Below, piece after piece: positions 28,069 to 35,943 of a stretch of DNA of 56,690 bases (position 1 is its first letter; each line of letters starts with the position of its first letter). The position numbers were made by a program, and so were the translations under genes. The stretch is taken from positions 1 to 56,690 of the forward strand of contig NVWB01000015.1 in the NCBI GenBank assembly GCA_002733575.1, in the 5' to 3' direction. Below the pieces are notes generated by a model. That model searched no databases, was not told the origin of the DNA, and saw only the letters and a program-made list of their open reading frames with translations. This DNA comes from Blastopirellula sp. (GTDB lineage: Bacteria; Planctomycetota; Planctomycetia; Pirellulales; Pirellulaceae).

Positions 28069-28632
28069 TTAATCAAGAAAACCATCCAAGACTTCTCGTA
28101 ATCGACGTATCACCCGGAATTTTGCGACACGAACTGCATTCGCTGTCATGCCTAATTCTTGCCCAATTTCTTCGGCTGTGTGATCTTTGCTCACGTATTT
28201 CCAACAGGCAACCCAAGTATTTGGCTCGAATTCCTTCTCAATTAACGCGCGACACCGATTCACTAAATAGTTGCGATATTGGGTCTCTTCAAACAGCTCT
28301 AATTCAGATGGGTTTGAGAGCAATTCTTCGACCAGCTTTCCACCAGCAGGTCTCGCAGAATTCCGCCGCAGCAGATCAATCGCCTTGTTTTTCGCGATGG
28401 TGCGTAGCCATTTTCTAAAACTTTTTTCAGGATTATAATTGAACCCAGGCAGTTGCTTGATAAGAACGACAAAAACTTCCTGAACCATCTCGCCAGAGTC
28501 GGCAGCATTTAATCCCAACTTGATCCCGTAATTGTAGATCAAGGGTGAGTACAAATGAACAAAACGACGCCAGGCTTCTTCCTGATCTGGCTGTCGAAGT
28601 TGATGCAATAGACTGACTGATGTCGTATCCAA
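28069..28632 (-). CDS. ECF-type RNA polymerase sigma factor
   Basis: 187 residues. Region 2 contains EEAWRRFVHLYSPLIYNYG and EMVQEVFVVLIKQLPGFNY, with the DNA-melting segment KSFRKWLRTIAKNKAIDLLRR. Region 4 is an HTH: DHTAEEIGQELGMTANAVRVAKFRVIRRLREVL. This is the typical planctomycete ECF group that pairs with a neighbouring Ser/Thr kinase bearing an anti-sigma-like N-terminus, as found immediately downstream. Control is probably by that kinase's zinc finger or by phosphorylation rather than by a classic transmembrane anti-sigma factor. Confidence 0.92.
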   Translation of the reverse strand: MDTTSVSLLHQLRQPDQEEAWRRFVHLYSPLIYNYGIKLGLNAADSGEMVQEVFVVLIKQLPGFNYNPEKSFRKWLRTIAKNKAIDLLRRNSARPAGGKLVEELLSNPSELELFEETQYRNYLVNRCRALIEKEFEPNTWVACWKYVSKDHTAEEIGQELGMTANAVRVAKFRVIRRLREVLDGFLD

Positions 28633-28935
28633 AACCTGGCCTCAAAAACTACTCTGTTCCAAAAAATAGTCCGCAGTTCAATCAGACCACGGGGTTGCAT
28701 AGAATTCAATCACGCTTATGAGGGGACAGCTTTCGGCATAGGAGCGGTTTTAATTGATTTTAAATTTTTTTAGTCCCGGATGAGGGTGTGAGTTTTTGGT
28801 GTTTTTTTCATTTTTGAAATAATTCTCGAAGGGATTTTTTGTTTTTCAATCGAATTATATTTCAGTTGCGTTGAAAAACATCTCTTCGTCTAAGCCGTGG
28901 CGGTTCTAGGCTGCTTGTTTGGGTGTATTCTGCTC

Positions 28936-29121
28936 TTAACTTACCATGACAACCTCTAAATAACTCATTTTGCAAAGCGGACAGACTAGGTTTCGCATTC
29001 TCATAAAGTTAAATGCCAAGGCGTGCCATAATGTTTGAGATTTGGTTTTCGCCCGGCCGCGTACTTTAAACTGATACAAGGCGACCAAGATGGCCGCTGG
29101 AGTGTTACCATGCAACTGCAT
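28936..29121 (-). pseudogene. Transposase C-terminal fragment (IS1182/IS5-like DDE)
   Basis: The frame encodes GNTPAAILVALYQFKVRGRAK followed by a segment with TLWHALAFNFMRMRNL, resembling the C-terminal RxKVRGxAK...LWHALAxNLMRM block of DDE transposases. The catalytic DDE core is absent and an in-frame stop lies immediately upstream of the ATG, so it is a remnant. It lies in the 1.2-kb gene-free interval 28633-29807 together with two dispersed hairpin repeats; the remainder of that interval holds nothing recognised. Confidence 0.55.
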
Positions 29122-29203
29122 CTAGACACCGCTCTGGCCGAAAGCCGAATGCCGGCTGCTGAACTAGCGGCCACGCACTGAAGAAAAAAACGTTAATCAA
29201 AAA

Positions 29204-29270
29204 CCGGGTAGCCCTGCTTGCTCGCAACCAGGGTTGACGAAGTCAACAAGAGGTTCGCACGTGGCGGTGT
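29204..29270. repeat. Dispersed hairpin repeat, family B (copy 1)
   Basis: The core GTTGACGAAGTCAACAAGAGG follows GCTTGCTCGCAACCAGGG; both parts are palindromic. A second copy at 35683-35750 carries different bases in the stems that largely keep pairing (CCCTG/CAGGG here; TTGAC/GTCAA here against GTCG/CGAC there). Confidence 0.6.
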
Positions 29271-29582
29271 GAATCTCTTGCAGTTGCGTCTCTCCGCCTG
29301 CCGGTTGATTTTATTTCATTCAAGAGAAACAATCTAAAACCCAGCATCAAACGGTAGCTGAAGTCGTTAGACTTCAGGGAACCCTCAATGCTGATAATAC
29401 GAATTCTTACGAATCCATCTACAGGTTACCAACGGGTGACGCTGTCGAATTTCCACCCAACAAACAGCTCTTTTCCAGTGATAACTTCCCCACGAAACAT
29501 CACCCACAGACAGGCGGCTGGCCTAAAAAGGCAGCCACCCTACGGCTCTGCGATGAAAAGACAATCACTCTCACTGCGGCCG

Positions 29583-29690
29583 ACGTCGTCCCTTGCGGGA
29601 CTTTCTTGAATTTAGATTCTACCCATGGGGATGAATCCCCAGGCTAGGTGACTGCGTCCCTAGCGGGACGAAGAAAAAATTGATTAACGG
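29583..29690 (+). repeat. Dispersed hairpin repeat, family A (copy 2)
   Basis: The motif order CGTCCCTTGCGGGACTTTC, then GGGGATGAATCCCC, GCTAGGTGACTGCG and TCCCTAGCGGGACGAAG matches the copy at 20519-20625 base for base in about two thirds of positions, with the hairpins kept. Confidence 0.6.
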
Positions 29691-29807
29691 AGAATTGAGT
29701 GAACTTGATGACCCGTTTTTGGTCTAATTCAAAGTAAAATTGAGCCCATAGACCCTTTCAATCGACCCGCAATTGATTAACACATCCCACATTCGGATTT
29801 ATTATTA

Positions 29808-30263
29808 ATGCCCAAACGAGTTTATAGCAAGGCCTACGCCTCCATTCGATTTAATGGCCCTCAGCTTGATCCACTGATCGTTACTCAGGCACTGAAATTA
29901 CCACCTGACCATCAACATCGAAATGGAGAACCCAGATTAGTACGAACTCGCTCAGGCAAGATCGAAGAGAATCCTGCTTATCGTCAAGGGCAGTGGTCAA
30001 TGTCTTCCAAGGATTTAGTAGAATCACCTAAACTTGAAACACATATTCGGTGGCTTCTCTCGCAACTAGAACCTCTTGCTCTAGAAATCCAAGGTTTCAT
30101 CTCTCGGGACATAAAAGTTGATTTCTTTTGCTACTCTGTAGGTTCAATCGAGCAACCGCCCTCGCTCTCAAATGAAATCAAAGAACGGGCTCGACTGCTT
30201 GGAATTGAAATTGTTATTGATCATTATTATGAAGCAAGCGCTAGTGGTGAGATGAGCAGTTGA
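29808..30263 (+). CDS. DUF4279-like hypothetical protein
   Basis: A 151-residue cytoplasmic protein. The opening YSKAYASIRFNGPQLDPLIVTQAL with PDHQHRNGEP and RQGQWSMSSKDLVESPKLETHIRWLLSQLEPL resembles DUF4279, a small domain of unknown function often seen with toxin-type immunity modules or alone. There is no signal peptide. It converges on rpsI across a shared terminator. No toxin gene is adjacent, so an immunity role is only speculation. Confidence 0.65.
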   Translation: MPKRVYSKAYASIRFNGPQLDPLIVTQALKLPPDHQHRNGEPRLVRTRSGKIEENPAYRQGQWSMSSKDLVESPKLETHIRWLLSQLEPLALEIQGFISRDIKVDFFCYSVGSIEQPPSLSNEIKERARLLGIEIVIDHYYEASASGEMSS

Positions 30264-30296
30264 ATTCCCGTTAGTAAAATAGATACCCAGCGCATA

Positions 30297-30328
30297 AAAA
30301 AACACTCGCCCAGAAAGGCGAGTGTTTT
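30297..30328. terminator. Bidirectional terminator between the DUF4279 gene and rpsI
   Basis: A perfect 10-bp stem (AACACTCGCC / GGCGAGTGTT) with a six-base loop, preceded by AAAAA and followed by TT, so it ends transcripts from both directions. Confidence 0.8.
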
Positions 30329-30367
30329 CGTTTGTAATGTTTGTTTCTTAAAACCGTAATCGATTGA

Positions 30368-31033
30368 TTAACGTTTCGAGAACTGGGAAGCACGGCGGGC
30401 ACCGTGTAGACCTGGTTTCTTACGTTCTTTCATTCGTGAGTCACGAGTCAGATGACCGTTCTCTTTGAGTGCTGCGTAAGTGTTTGGATCGTAGATTGCC
30501 AAGCATCGGCCAATGCCCATGCGGGCCGCACCAGATTGTCCGGTGTTTCCGCCACCGTTGACACGAATGCGAAGGTCAACTTTATCGAAGTATTCGGTAT
30601 CCTTCAGAGGACCAACCAGTGAGTTTCGATCTTGCTCATTCGGGAAGTGAACTTCCAACGCCTTGCCGTTGATCGTGATCTTGCCTGAACCAGTTTGCAA
30701 GCGAACACGGGCGACACTACTTTTACGTCGGCCAGTTCCTAACACTTCGCCTTTAGGCAAAACGTGAGGCACAATAACTTCCACAACTTCAGTTTCGGCT
30801 TCTTCTTCCGCAGCGTCTTCGGCTGTTTCAGTCACAGCAGCTTCTTCGGCTGGGGCTTCTTCTACAGGAGCTTCAGCAGCAGGTGCTTCTTCGGCTGGAG
30901 TTTCGGCAACAGGTGCTTCTTCAGCTGGAGTTTCGGCAACAGGTGCTTCTTCGGCTGGAGTTTCGGCAACAGGTGCTTCTTCAGCTGGAGTTTCTTCCGT
31001 TGCTTTGATGTCGCTGGATTCGTCGGTCGACAT
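30368..31033 (-). CDS. rpsI: 30S ribosomal protein S9 with long acidic repetitive N-terminal extension
   Basis: The last 130 residues are a normal S9: GTGRRKSSVARVRL, RDSLVGPL-like RNSLVGPLKDTEYFDK, VNGGGNTGQSGAARMGIGRCL and the C-terminal GLHGARRASQFSKR that reaches the P site. Ahead of it are about 90 residues rich in Ala, Glu and Pro, including four TPAEEAPVAE-like decapeptides. Bacterial S9 is usually about 130 residues. The start at 31033 (MSTDESSD) is the only ATG that opens this frame and lies 122 bases from rplM, as in the common rplM-rpsI operon. A later start would be needed if the extension were untranslated, but the frame is uninterrupted. Confidence 0.93.
   Translation of the reverse strand: MSTDESSDIKATEETPAEEAPVAETPAEEAPVAETPAEEAPVAETPAEEAPAAEAPVEEAPAEEAAVTETAEDAAEEEAETEVVEVIVPHVLPKGEVLGTGRRKSSVARVRLQTGSGKITINGKALEVHFPNEQDRNSLVGPLKDTEYFDKVDLRIRVNGGGNTGQSGAARMGIGRCLAIYDPNTYAALKENGHLTRDSRMKERKKPGLHGARRASQFSKR
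30881..30990. repeat. 30-bp tandem repeat inside rpsI
   Basis: About four units of period 30 (GCTTCTTCGGCTGGAGTTTC...) encode the TPAEEAPVAE decapeptides. The units differ only at silent or near-silent positions such as TCGGCT/TCAGCT, so unit number could vary by slippage. Confidence 0.8.
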
Positions 31034-31155
31034 TGCGTTCCTCTTGGTTCAACACGGTTGTGTGTTGATGATAAATAAATGGAATATCTTGAATTGGTAT
31101 TCAGCAGCAACTGCCAAGGTTGTTTGAAGCCTCAAAGCAGACGATGCCTTCGATC

Positions 31156-31617
31156 TTACTTACGTTTGACTTGGCCAACTTTAGCCAGATCGGTAAGTGT
31201 TTCAGGCTGTTGGGCTTGATGCGTATGCTCAGGTCCAACAAACACTTTTAGTTTGTTAAGCATTTGGGTTGCCAGTTTGTTTTTAGGCAACATGCGGCGA
31301 ACGGCTTCTCGCAGGATCCAGTCAGGATGACGTTCCATACGTTTTTCAGCGGTTTCGCTACGCAGACCCGTGTAACCGGTGTACCACGTGTATCGCTTGT
31401 TTTCCCACTTTTTGCCGGTGAATCTCACCTTTTCAGCGTTGATGACCACGATATAATCGCCGGTATCAACGTGAGCTGTGTAGGTAGGGCGGTGTTTGCC
31501 CATCAAAATTACAGCCAAATCAGAGGCCAATCGTCCGACGACCAAATCTTCGGCATCGACGATCCACCATTTTTGTTCTACTTGACCCGGTTTTGCCACG
31601 TAAGTTGTGGTTGACAT
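31156..31617 (-). CDS. rplM: 50S ribosomal protein L13
   Basis: Starting at ATG 31617 gives 153 residues; an upstream extension of 41 codons in the same frame is not family-like. L13 features are EQKWWIVDAEDLVVGRLASDLAVILMGKHRPTY-like opening with GRLAS, HVDTGDYIVVINAEKVRFTGKKW, and RMLPKNKLATQMLNKLKVFVGPEH. L13 is assembled early into the large subunit. It is followed by rpsI on the same strand. The 535 bases between its start and the transhydrogenase operon hold no recognised gene. Confidence 0.96.
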   Translation of the reverse strand: MSTTTYVAKPGQVEQKWWIVDAEDLVVGRLASDLAVILMGKHRPTYTAHVDTGDYIVVINAEKVRFTGKKWENKRYTWYTGYTGLRSETAEKRMERHPDWILREAVRRMLPKNKLATQMLNKLKVFVGPEHTHQAQQPETLTDLAKVGQVKRK

Positions 31618-32152
31618 TCTACTGTCTCGCTTCTTCTTTAAAAACTGCAACGCCTGAGTTATCAGGGACTTACATCCACTACCCGCACTCGGGAGGTGAC
31701 GTGAAACACGCATCTTACCCCGTCTTGAACTTACCTGCAAGGGAGCGGATTCAACTTTGGCCCGATTCGGCCCAATTCTTGCTGATCTCTGTTTTTTTTA
31801 AGCAGTGCAGAGAGAACTTGGGTGAAATTAGGCAAGCTTCGCCTTCTCTATTGGTTGTTGAACACGTACCAGTTGAGACCAGAAAAGGCCGATTGATCTG
31901 TAAGTTATTGCCGCCTCTATTCGTGAATTGAACATTTCAATCCTACATCGGGCATAATCTGTGCAATCTGCCCATTATTCCAGCCTTCTTCGGTTTGATC
32001 GATTTGTGCAAGGGTTCACAGTATAGATTCAGTATGAGACAATCTCCAAACACCGTTTTACCATTTATTAGGCAATTATCCTTTTACTCTCAATCAGGCA
32101 GTAAAAGGCAGGGCCTAGCTTTATAGAATCCCACTTTGTGGGGGAACCAAGT

Positions 32153-33454
32153 ATGATTGCTGCCGTTGTACGTGAGAATTATCCCGGAGAAGATCGGGTC
32201 TCTCTAATTCCTGCTTCCATCAAGCCACTGAAAAAAGCGGGGCTTGAGATTATTGTCGAAACCGGAGCCGGGGCCAAAGCCGGGTTTCTCGATTCGCAAT
32301 ACGAAGAGGCGGGAGCCAAAATTGTCGCCAGCCGCGCCGAGGCTTTTGAGCAAGCCGAAATCATCTTCCAAGTTCGCAGCTTGGGCGCCAACGCCGAGCA
32401 AGGGGCCGTTGATCTTGATTTGGTGAAGCCGGGCCAATTCATCATTGGAAGTTGTGATCCACTTGGCAATCCGCAAGCCATTCAACAAATGGCCGATAAA
32501 GGGGCGATTCAGTTTGCCCTGGAAATGATTCCTCGCATCACACGTGCCCAATCGATGGACGTGTTGTCTTCACAGGCGACTATCGCCGGTTATCGGGCCG
32601 TACTTCTGGCCGCCACGCAACTGCCGAAGATGTTTCCGCTGATGATGACCGCCGCCGGTACTTTAAAGCCAGCCAGAGTCTTTGTGGTGGGTGCCGGAGT
32701 GGCCGGGCTACAAGCGATTGCTACCGCCAAACGATTAGGGGCAGTGGTTCAAGCTTACGATGTTCGACCAGTCGTGAAAGAACAATGCGAAAGCTTGGGT
32801 GCCAAGTTTGTTGAACTGGCCCTCGAAAACGAAGGGGCTGAAGACAAAGGGGGCTACGCCAAACAGCAAGGCGAAGAGTATTATCAAAAACAACGTGAAC
32901 TGATGGCCGATGTCGTGGCCGAAAGCGATGTGGTGATCACGACCGCCGCAATCCCTGGTCGACCATCACCACTGTTGGTCATTGAAGATGGAGTTCGGCG
33001 AATGGCCCCTGGCTCGGTAATTATTGACTTGGCCGCCGAACGTGGCGGTAATGTTGAGCCGAGCGTGGCAGACGAAACCGTGATCGTTCATGACGTAACC
33101 ATCATGGGGCCTACCAACTTGCCGGCTGAAATTCCCAATCATGCCAGCCAAATGCTCTCGAACAACATCACTAAGTTTCTGTTAAACATGGTGAAAGACG
33201 GGGCCATTGATCTTAATTTGGAAGACGAGATCGTCGCAGGCACATTGGTCGCCAATGATGGCCAAGTCACCAACGCCAGGATTCGAGATATTCTCGGCCT
33301 AGAGCCACTTGAAGTTCCAGAAGAACCTGCGGAAGAGGAATCGGCTGAAACCGAAGAACCTGCCGATAACAAAATTGCCTTCGATGAAGATGACGCAACC
33401 AGCGAAACCGAAGAATCTGACTCCGCCACTGAAGGAGAAAAAAACAATGACTAG
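32153..33454 (+). CDS. pntAA: NAD(P) transhydrogenase alpha subunit 1 (NAD-binding domain I)
   Basis: A 433-residue soluble subunit that binds NAD(H). The start is ATG at 32153; GTG 15 bases upstream is less likely. Conserved blocks are VRENYPGEDRVSLIP, SQATIAGYRAVLLA, VFVVGAGVAGLQAIATAKRLGA (Rossmann motif), AYDVRPVVKEQCESLGAKFV and VIVHDVTIMGPTNLPAEIP. The last 50 residues are an acidic tail (AETEEPADNK...) not needed for NAD binding. It overlaps pntAB by eight bases, so the three-gene operon is translationally coupled. The enzyme couples proton flow to NADPH formation. Confidence 0.95.
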   Translation: MIAAVVRENYPGEDRVSLIPASIKPLKKAGLEIIVETGAGAKAGFLDSQYEEAGAKIVASRAEAFEQAEIIFQVRSLGANAEQGAVDLDLVKPGQFIIGSCDPLGNPQAIQQMADKGAIQFALEMIPRITRAQSMDVLSSQATIAGYRAVLLAATQLPKMFPLMMTAAGTLKPARVFVVGAGVAGLQAIATAKRLGAVVQAYDVRPVVKEQCESLGAKFVELALENEGAEDKGGYAKQQGEEYYQKQRELMADVVAESDVVITTAAIPGRPSPLLVIEDGVRRMAPGSVIIDLAAERGGNVEPSVADETVIVHDVTIMGPTNLPAEIPNHASQMLSNNITKFLLNMVKDGAIDLNLEDEIVAGTLVANDGQVTNARIRDILGLEPLEVPEEPAEEESAETEEPADNKIAFDEDDATSETEESDSATEGEKNND

Positions 33455-33887
33455 AATATCACTCTTGCTACTTGTTTTGTTCACGCTGCTTTGTTGCTCG
33501 ATATCAGTACCTGCTTTTGCAGGCGAAGAATCGGGTGCAACACCTCGAGTGGACAGTACTCCAAGCTCCGCTCCCGAGAGTTCATCAGACGCCGAATTCT
33601 CTCGCACCGATGCCCTGGTTGCCAGTTTAACCATTTTCATTTTGGCGATTTTCATCGGCTTTGAATTAATCACCAAGGTGCCGCCAACCTTGCATACACC
33701 GCTGATGTCGGCCTCGAATGCGATTTCCGGCATTGCGATAGTGGGGGCATTGTTTGCTGCTGGCAATTTGGAATCAAACGCCACTGCCTTCTTCGGGTTT
33801 ATCGCTGTGGCGCTTGCCACATTGAATGTGGTTGGTGGCTATTTAGTCACGCACCGTATGCTTGAAATGTTTCGACCCAAAAAATAA
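33447..33887 (+). CDS. pntAB: NAD(P) transhydrogenase alpha subunit 2 (membrane part)
   Basis: A 146-residue membrane subunit. The start is ATG 33447, preceded by GAAGGAG. The first 25 residues (MTRISLLLLVLFTLLCCSISV...AFAG) look like a cleavable signal peptide, which is unusual for PntAB, followed by a Ser/Pro-rich linker. The last 95 residues have three to four helices with the family stretch IGFELITKVPPTLHTPLMSASNAISGI, of which VPPTLHTPLMSASNAISG is the most conserved part. Together with PntB it forms the proton channel. Confidence 0.93.
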   Translation: MTRISLLLLVLFTLLCCSISVPAFAGEESGATPRVDSTPSSAPESSSDAEFSRTDALVASLTIFILAIFIGFELITKVPPTLHTPLMSASNAISGIAIVGALFAAGNLESNATAFFGFIAVALATLNVVGGYLVTHRMLEMFRPKK

Positions 33888-33952
33888 CTTTCGCTTACTT
33901 CATTTGAATTGATTGCTTCGTTCTGCGGAACATTAGCATTAAAGGATATATC

Positions 33953-35359
33953 GTGGATATCGTCACTAAACTGGCTTACGTTGCTTCGGCGATCATGTTT
34001 ATCTTAGGACTAAAATTGATCGCACATCCCAGAACTGCGGTCAAAGGCAATTGGTTGAGTGCCGCGGCCATGTTCTTCGCCATCGTCATTACCTTGTTCT
34101 CAATTTATAATGAACCTGGCACCAGAATCGGTTATTATATCATTGCTGGCTTGGTGGTCGGGTCGGTGGTGGGCGGTGTATTCGCGTTGAAAGTCGAAAT
34201 GACCTCGATGCCGCAACTCGTGGCACTTTTTAATGGTTTTGGTGGTGCAGCATCGGTGTTTGTGGCAGCCGCTGAATTATTAAAAGTCAAAGAAGCTGGC
34301 ACGCTACTCCCTTCAGACGTGCTTGTCGCAGCGGCTCTTTCTGGATTGATCGGCACGATCACCTTCTGGGGCTCCTTGGTTGCTTTCGGGAAACTACAGG
34401 AACTTAAACAATTCAAAAAGCCGTTTGCATTGCCGATGCAGCAGTTGATCAATGGCATCATGGCGCTGGCCCTATTGGGACTCATCATCTCGATGGCTGC
34501 GACCGAAATGTCTTTGCCGATTATCCCGTTTATTTTGATCATCATCATCGCATCAGTACTGGGCGTGTTTGTTGTTTCGCCCATTGGTGGTGCCGACATG
34601 CCGGTGGTCATCGCACTTTTGAACTCGTACTCTGGTTTGGCCGCGGCCGCTACCGGGTTTGTGATCAATAATAATGTGCTAATCATCTCAGGTTCATTGG
34701 TTGGGGCATCAGGGATTATTCTCAGTCAAATTATGTGCAAGGCCATGAATCGTTCATTGGTCAACGTGCTGTTCGGCAGCATGCAGGCATCTGCCGAAGG
34801 CCCTGATGCGGATGAGGTGTATCAAAACGTCCGCTCCACTTCGGCCGATGATGTGGCCATGATTCTGGAAACCGCACAACGGGTTGTTGTCGTGCCGGGT
34901 TACGGTCTGGCGGTTGCTCAAGCCCAACATGCAGTACGGGATATGGCCGACTTGCTGGAAGAGAACGGCACCACGGTTGAGTACGCCATTCACCCGGTCG
35001 CTGGTCGCATGCCAGGGCACATGAACGTATTACTTGCCGAAGCCGACGTGCCGTATGACAAGCTCAAAGAGATGGACGAAATCAACCCGACCATGGGCCA
35101 AGTTGATGTGGCGATTGTGATCGGAGCCAACGATGTGGTGAACCCCGTGGCCAAAACCGACCCTACCAGCCCCATCGCTGGCATGCCGATCATCGATGTC
35201 GATCAGGCCCGCACGGTGATCGTGATCAAACGAAGTCTCAGCCCTGGCTTCGCCGGAATCCCGAACCCGCTGTTCTCTGCTGATAATACCTTGATGCTAT
35301 TCGGCGATGGCAAAAAGGCGGTTCTCGATATCGTGGCGGCCATTAAAGAGAATAGCTAG
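33953..35359 (+). CDS. pntB: NAD(P) transhydrogenase beta subunit
   Basis: 468 residues with about eight N-terminal helices (to about 265) and an NADP-binding domain III at the C-terminus: VVVVPGYGLAVAQAQHAVRDM, HPVAGRMPGHMNVLLAEADVPYD and VAIVIGANDVVNPVAK, the classic PntB blocks. The start is GTG at 33953, with AAAGGA seven bases upstream; the first codons MDIVTKLAYVAS fit the family. It completes the pntAA-pntAB-pntB operon. It uses the proton gradient to drive hydride transfer from NADH to NADP+. Confidence 0.95.
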   Translation: MDIVTKLAYVASAIMFILGLKLIAHPRTAVKGNWLSAAAMFFAIVITLFSIYNEPGTRIGYYIIAGLVVGSVVGGVFALKVEMTSMPQLVALFNGFGGAASVFVAAAELLKVKEAGTLLPSDVLVAAALSGLIGTITFWGSLVAFGKLQELKQFKKPFALPMQQLINGIMALALLGLIISMAATEMSLPIIPFILIIIIASVLGVFVVSPIGGADMPVVIALLNSYSGLAAAATGFVINNNVLIISGSLVGASGIILSQIMCKAMNRSLVNVLFGSMQASAEGPDADEVYQNVRSTSADDVAMILETAQRVVVVPGYGLAVAQAQHAVRDMADLLEENGTTVEYAIHPVAGRMPGHMNVLLAEADVPYDKLKEMDEINPTMGQVDVAIVIGANDVVNPVAKTDPTSPIAGMPIIDVDQARTVIVIKRSLSPGFAGIPNPLFSADNTLMLFGDGKKAVLDIVAAIKENS

Positions 35360-35395
35360 AAGCCGGCTTAGGGCATTTGCCTGAAATTCAACCAA

Positions 35396-35640
35396 ACATA
35401 ACCAATGGTTAAATTTCTCGAAAACCCCCTCTGATGCGGCGGACTTAACCATTGGTCAATTTTTGAAGACACTTTTCATCGATTGACCTGCTCTTGGTCA
35501 GTTTATTGTGTTGCCGTAAGTGCGAGTCTCAAACAACTTACGGTAAGTGGAAAACGTGGGCAAACCGGATTCAACCAAAATCAACTTTTGGTTGAATATT
35601 TGACCCATGGTCAAGTTGTCCATTCGCACGTTTCCAACTG
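35396..35640. repeat. Cluster of nested inverted repeats with GACC/GGTC or AACC/GGTT cores
   Basis: Part of the 584-base gene-free stretch after pntB. ACCAATGGTTAA (35401-35412) pairs with TTAACCATTGGT (35445-35456). ATTCAACCAAAA pairs with TTTTGGTTGAAT around 35570-35596, TTGACC-CAT-GGTCAA is at 35600-35614, CCGTAAGT/ACTTACGG is at 35514-35521/35536-35543, and AGTGGAAAACGTG near 35545 is the approximate inverse of CACGTTTCCAACT near 35627. The dense dyads suggest a structured RNA, a decayed element or a repressor-binding array. Confidence 0.5.
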
Positions 35641-35682
35641 GTAAAAACAGCTAGATTTCCCCCCATTGGAAATCAAATCTCG

Positions 35683-35750
35683 GTTAGCCCAAGTTGCTCG
35701 CAACCTGGGTCGGCGCAGTCGACAAGAGGTCGCAATCGGCGGCATGATTT
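35683..35750. repeat. Dispersed hairpin repeat, family B (copy 2)
   Basis: GTTGCTCGCAACCTGGGTCGG followed by CGCAGTCGACAAGAGGTCGC matches the copy at 29204-29270 in order and sequence. Confidence 0.6.
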
Positions 35751-35838
35751 ACCACAAAACGGGTCCACCGCTCTGGTCCAATTTACAAAACCAATGTAAG
35801 GCACGCCGGGTGTTTTTGTTTGGAATGATTTGAACTCA

Positions 35839-35880
35839 GGTAGGGTAGATGAAATCTTTATTTTCATCCTCCTTCAAACT
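35839..35880. repeat. Half-copy of the MITE-like element
   Basis: TAGGGTAGATGAAATC...TTTTCATCCTCCTTCAAACT matches one arm of the element at 14850-14976, including the GATGAAA/TTTCATC hairpin. Confidence 0.5.
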
Positions 35881-35911
35881 TGAGGGAATGTGTCGCTCCG
35901 AACAAACAATG

Positions 35912-35940
35912 GAGTTCCCTCTGCGGTAGCGAAGTATACC
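35912..35940 (-). repeat. LRR-cluster 3' element (copy 1)
   Basis: On the minus strand, ACTTCGCTACCGCAGAGGGAACTCC lies just after the stop of the 35944-37017 gene. The same motif follows six other LRR genes in the window (degenerate in one). In most copies its ends form AGTTCC / GGAACT pairs. Confidence 0.65.
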
Positions 35941-35943
35941 TTA

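Noticed and set aside
30764..31078. Plus-strand frame with repeated FGWSFGNRCFF
   Set aside because: It is the antisense of the tandem repeat in rpsI.
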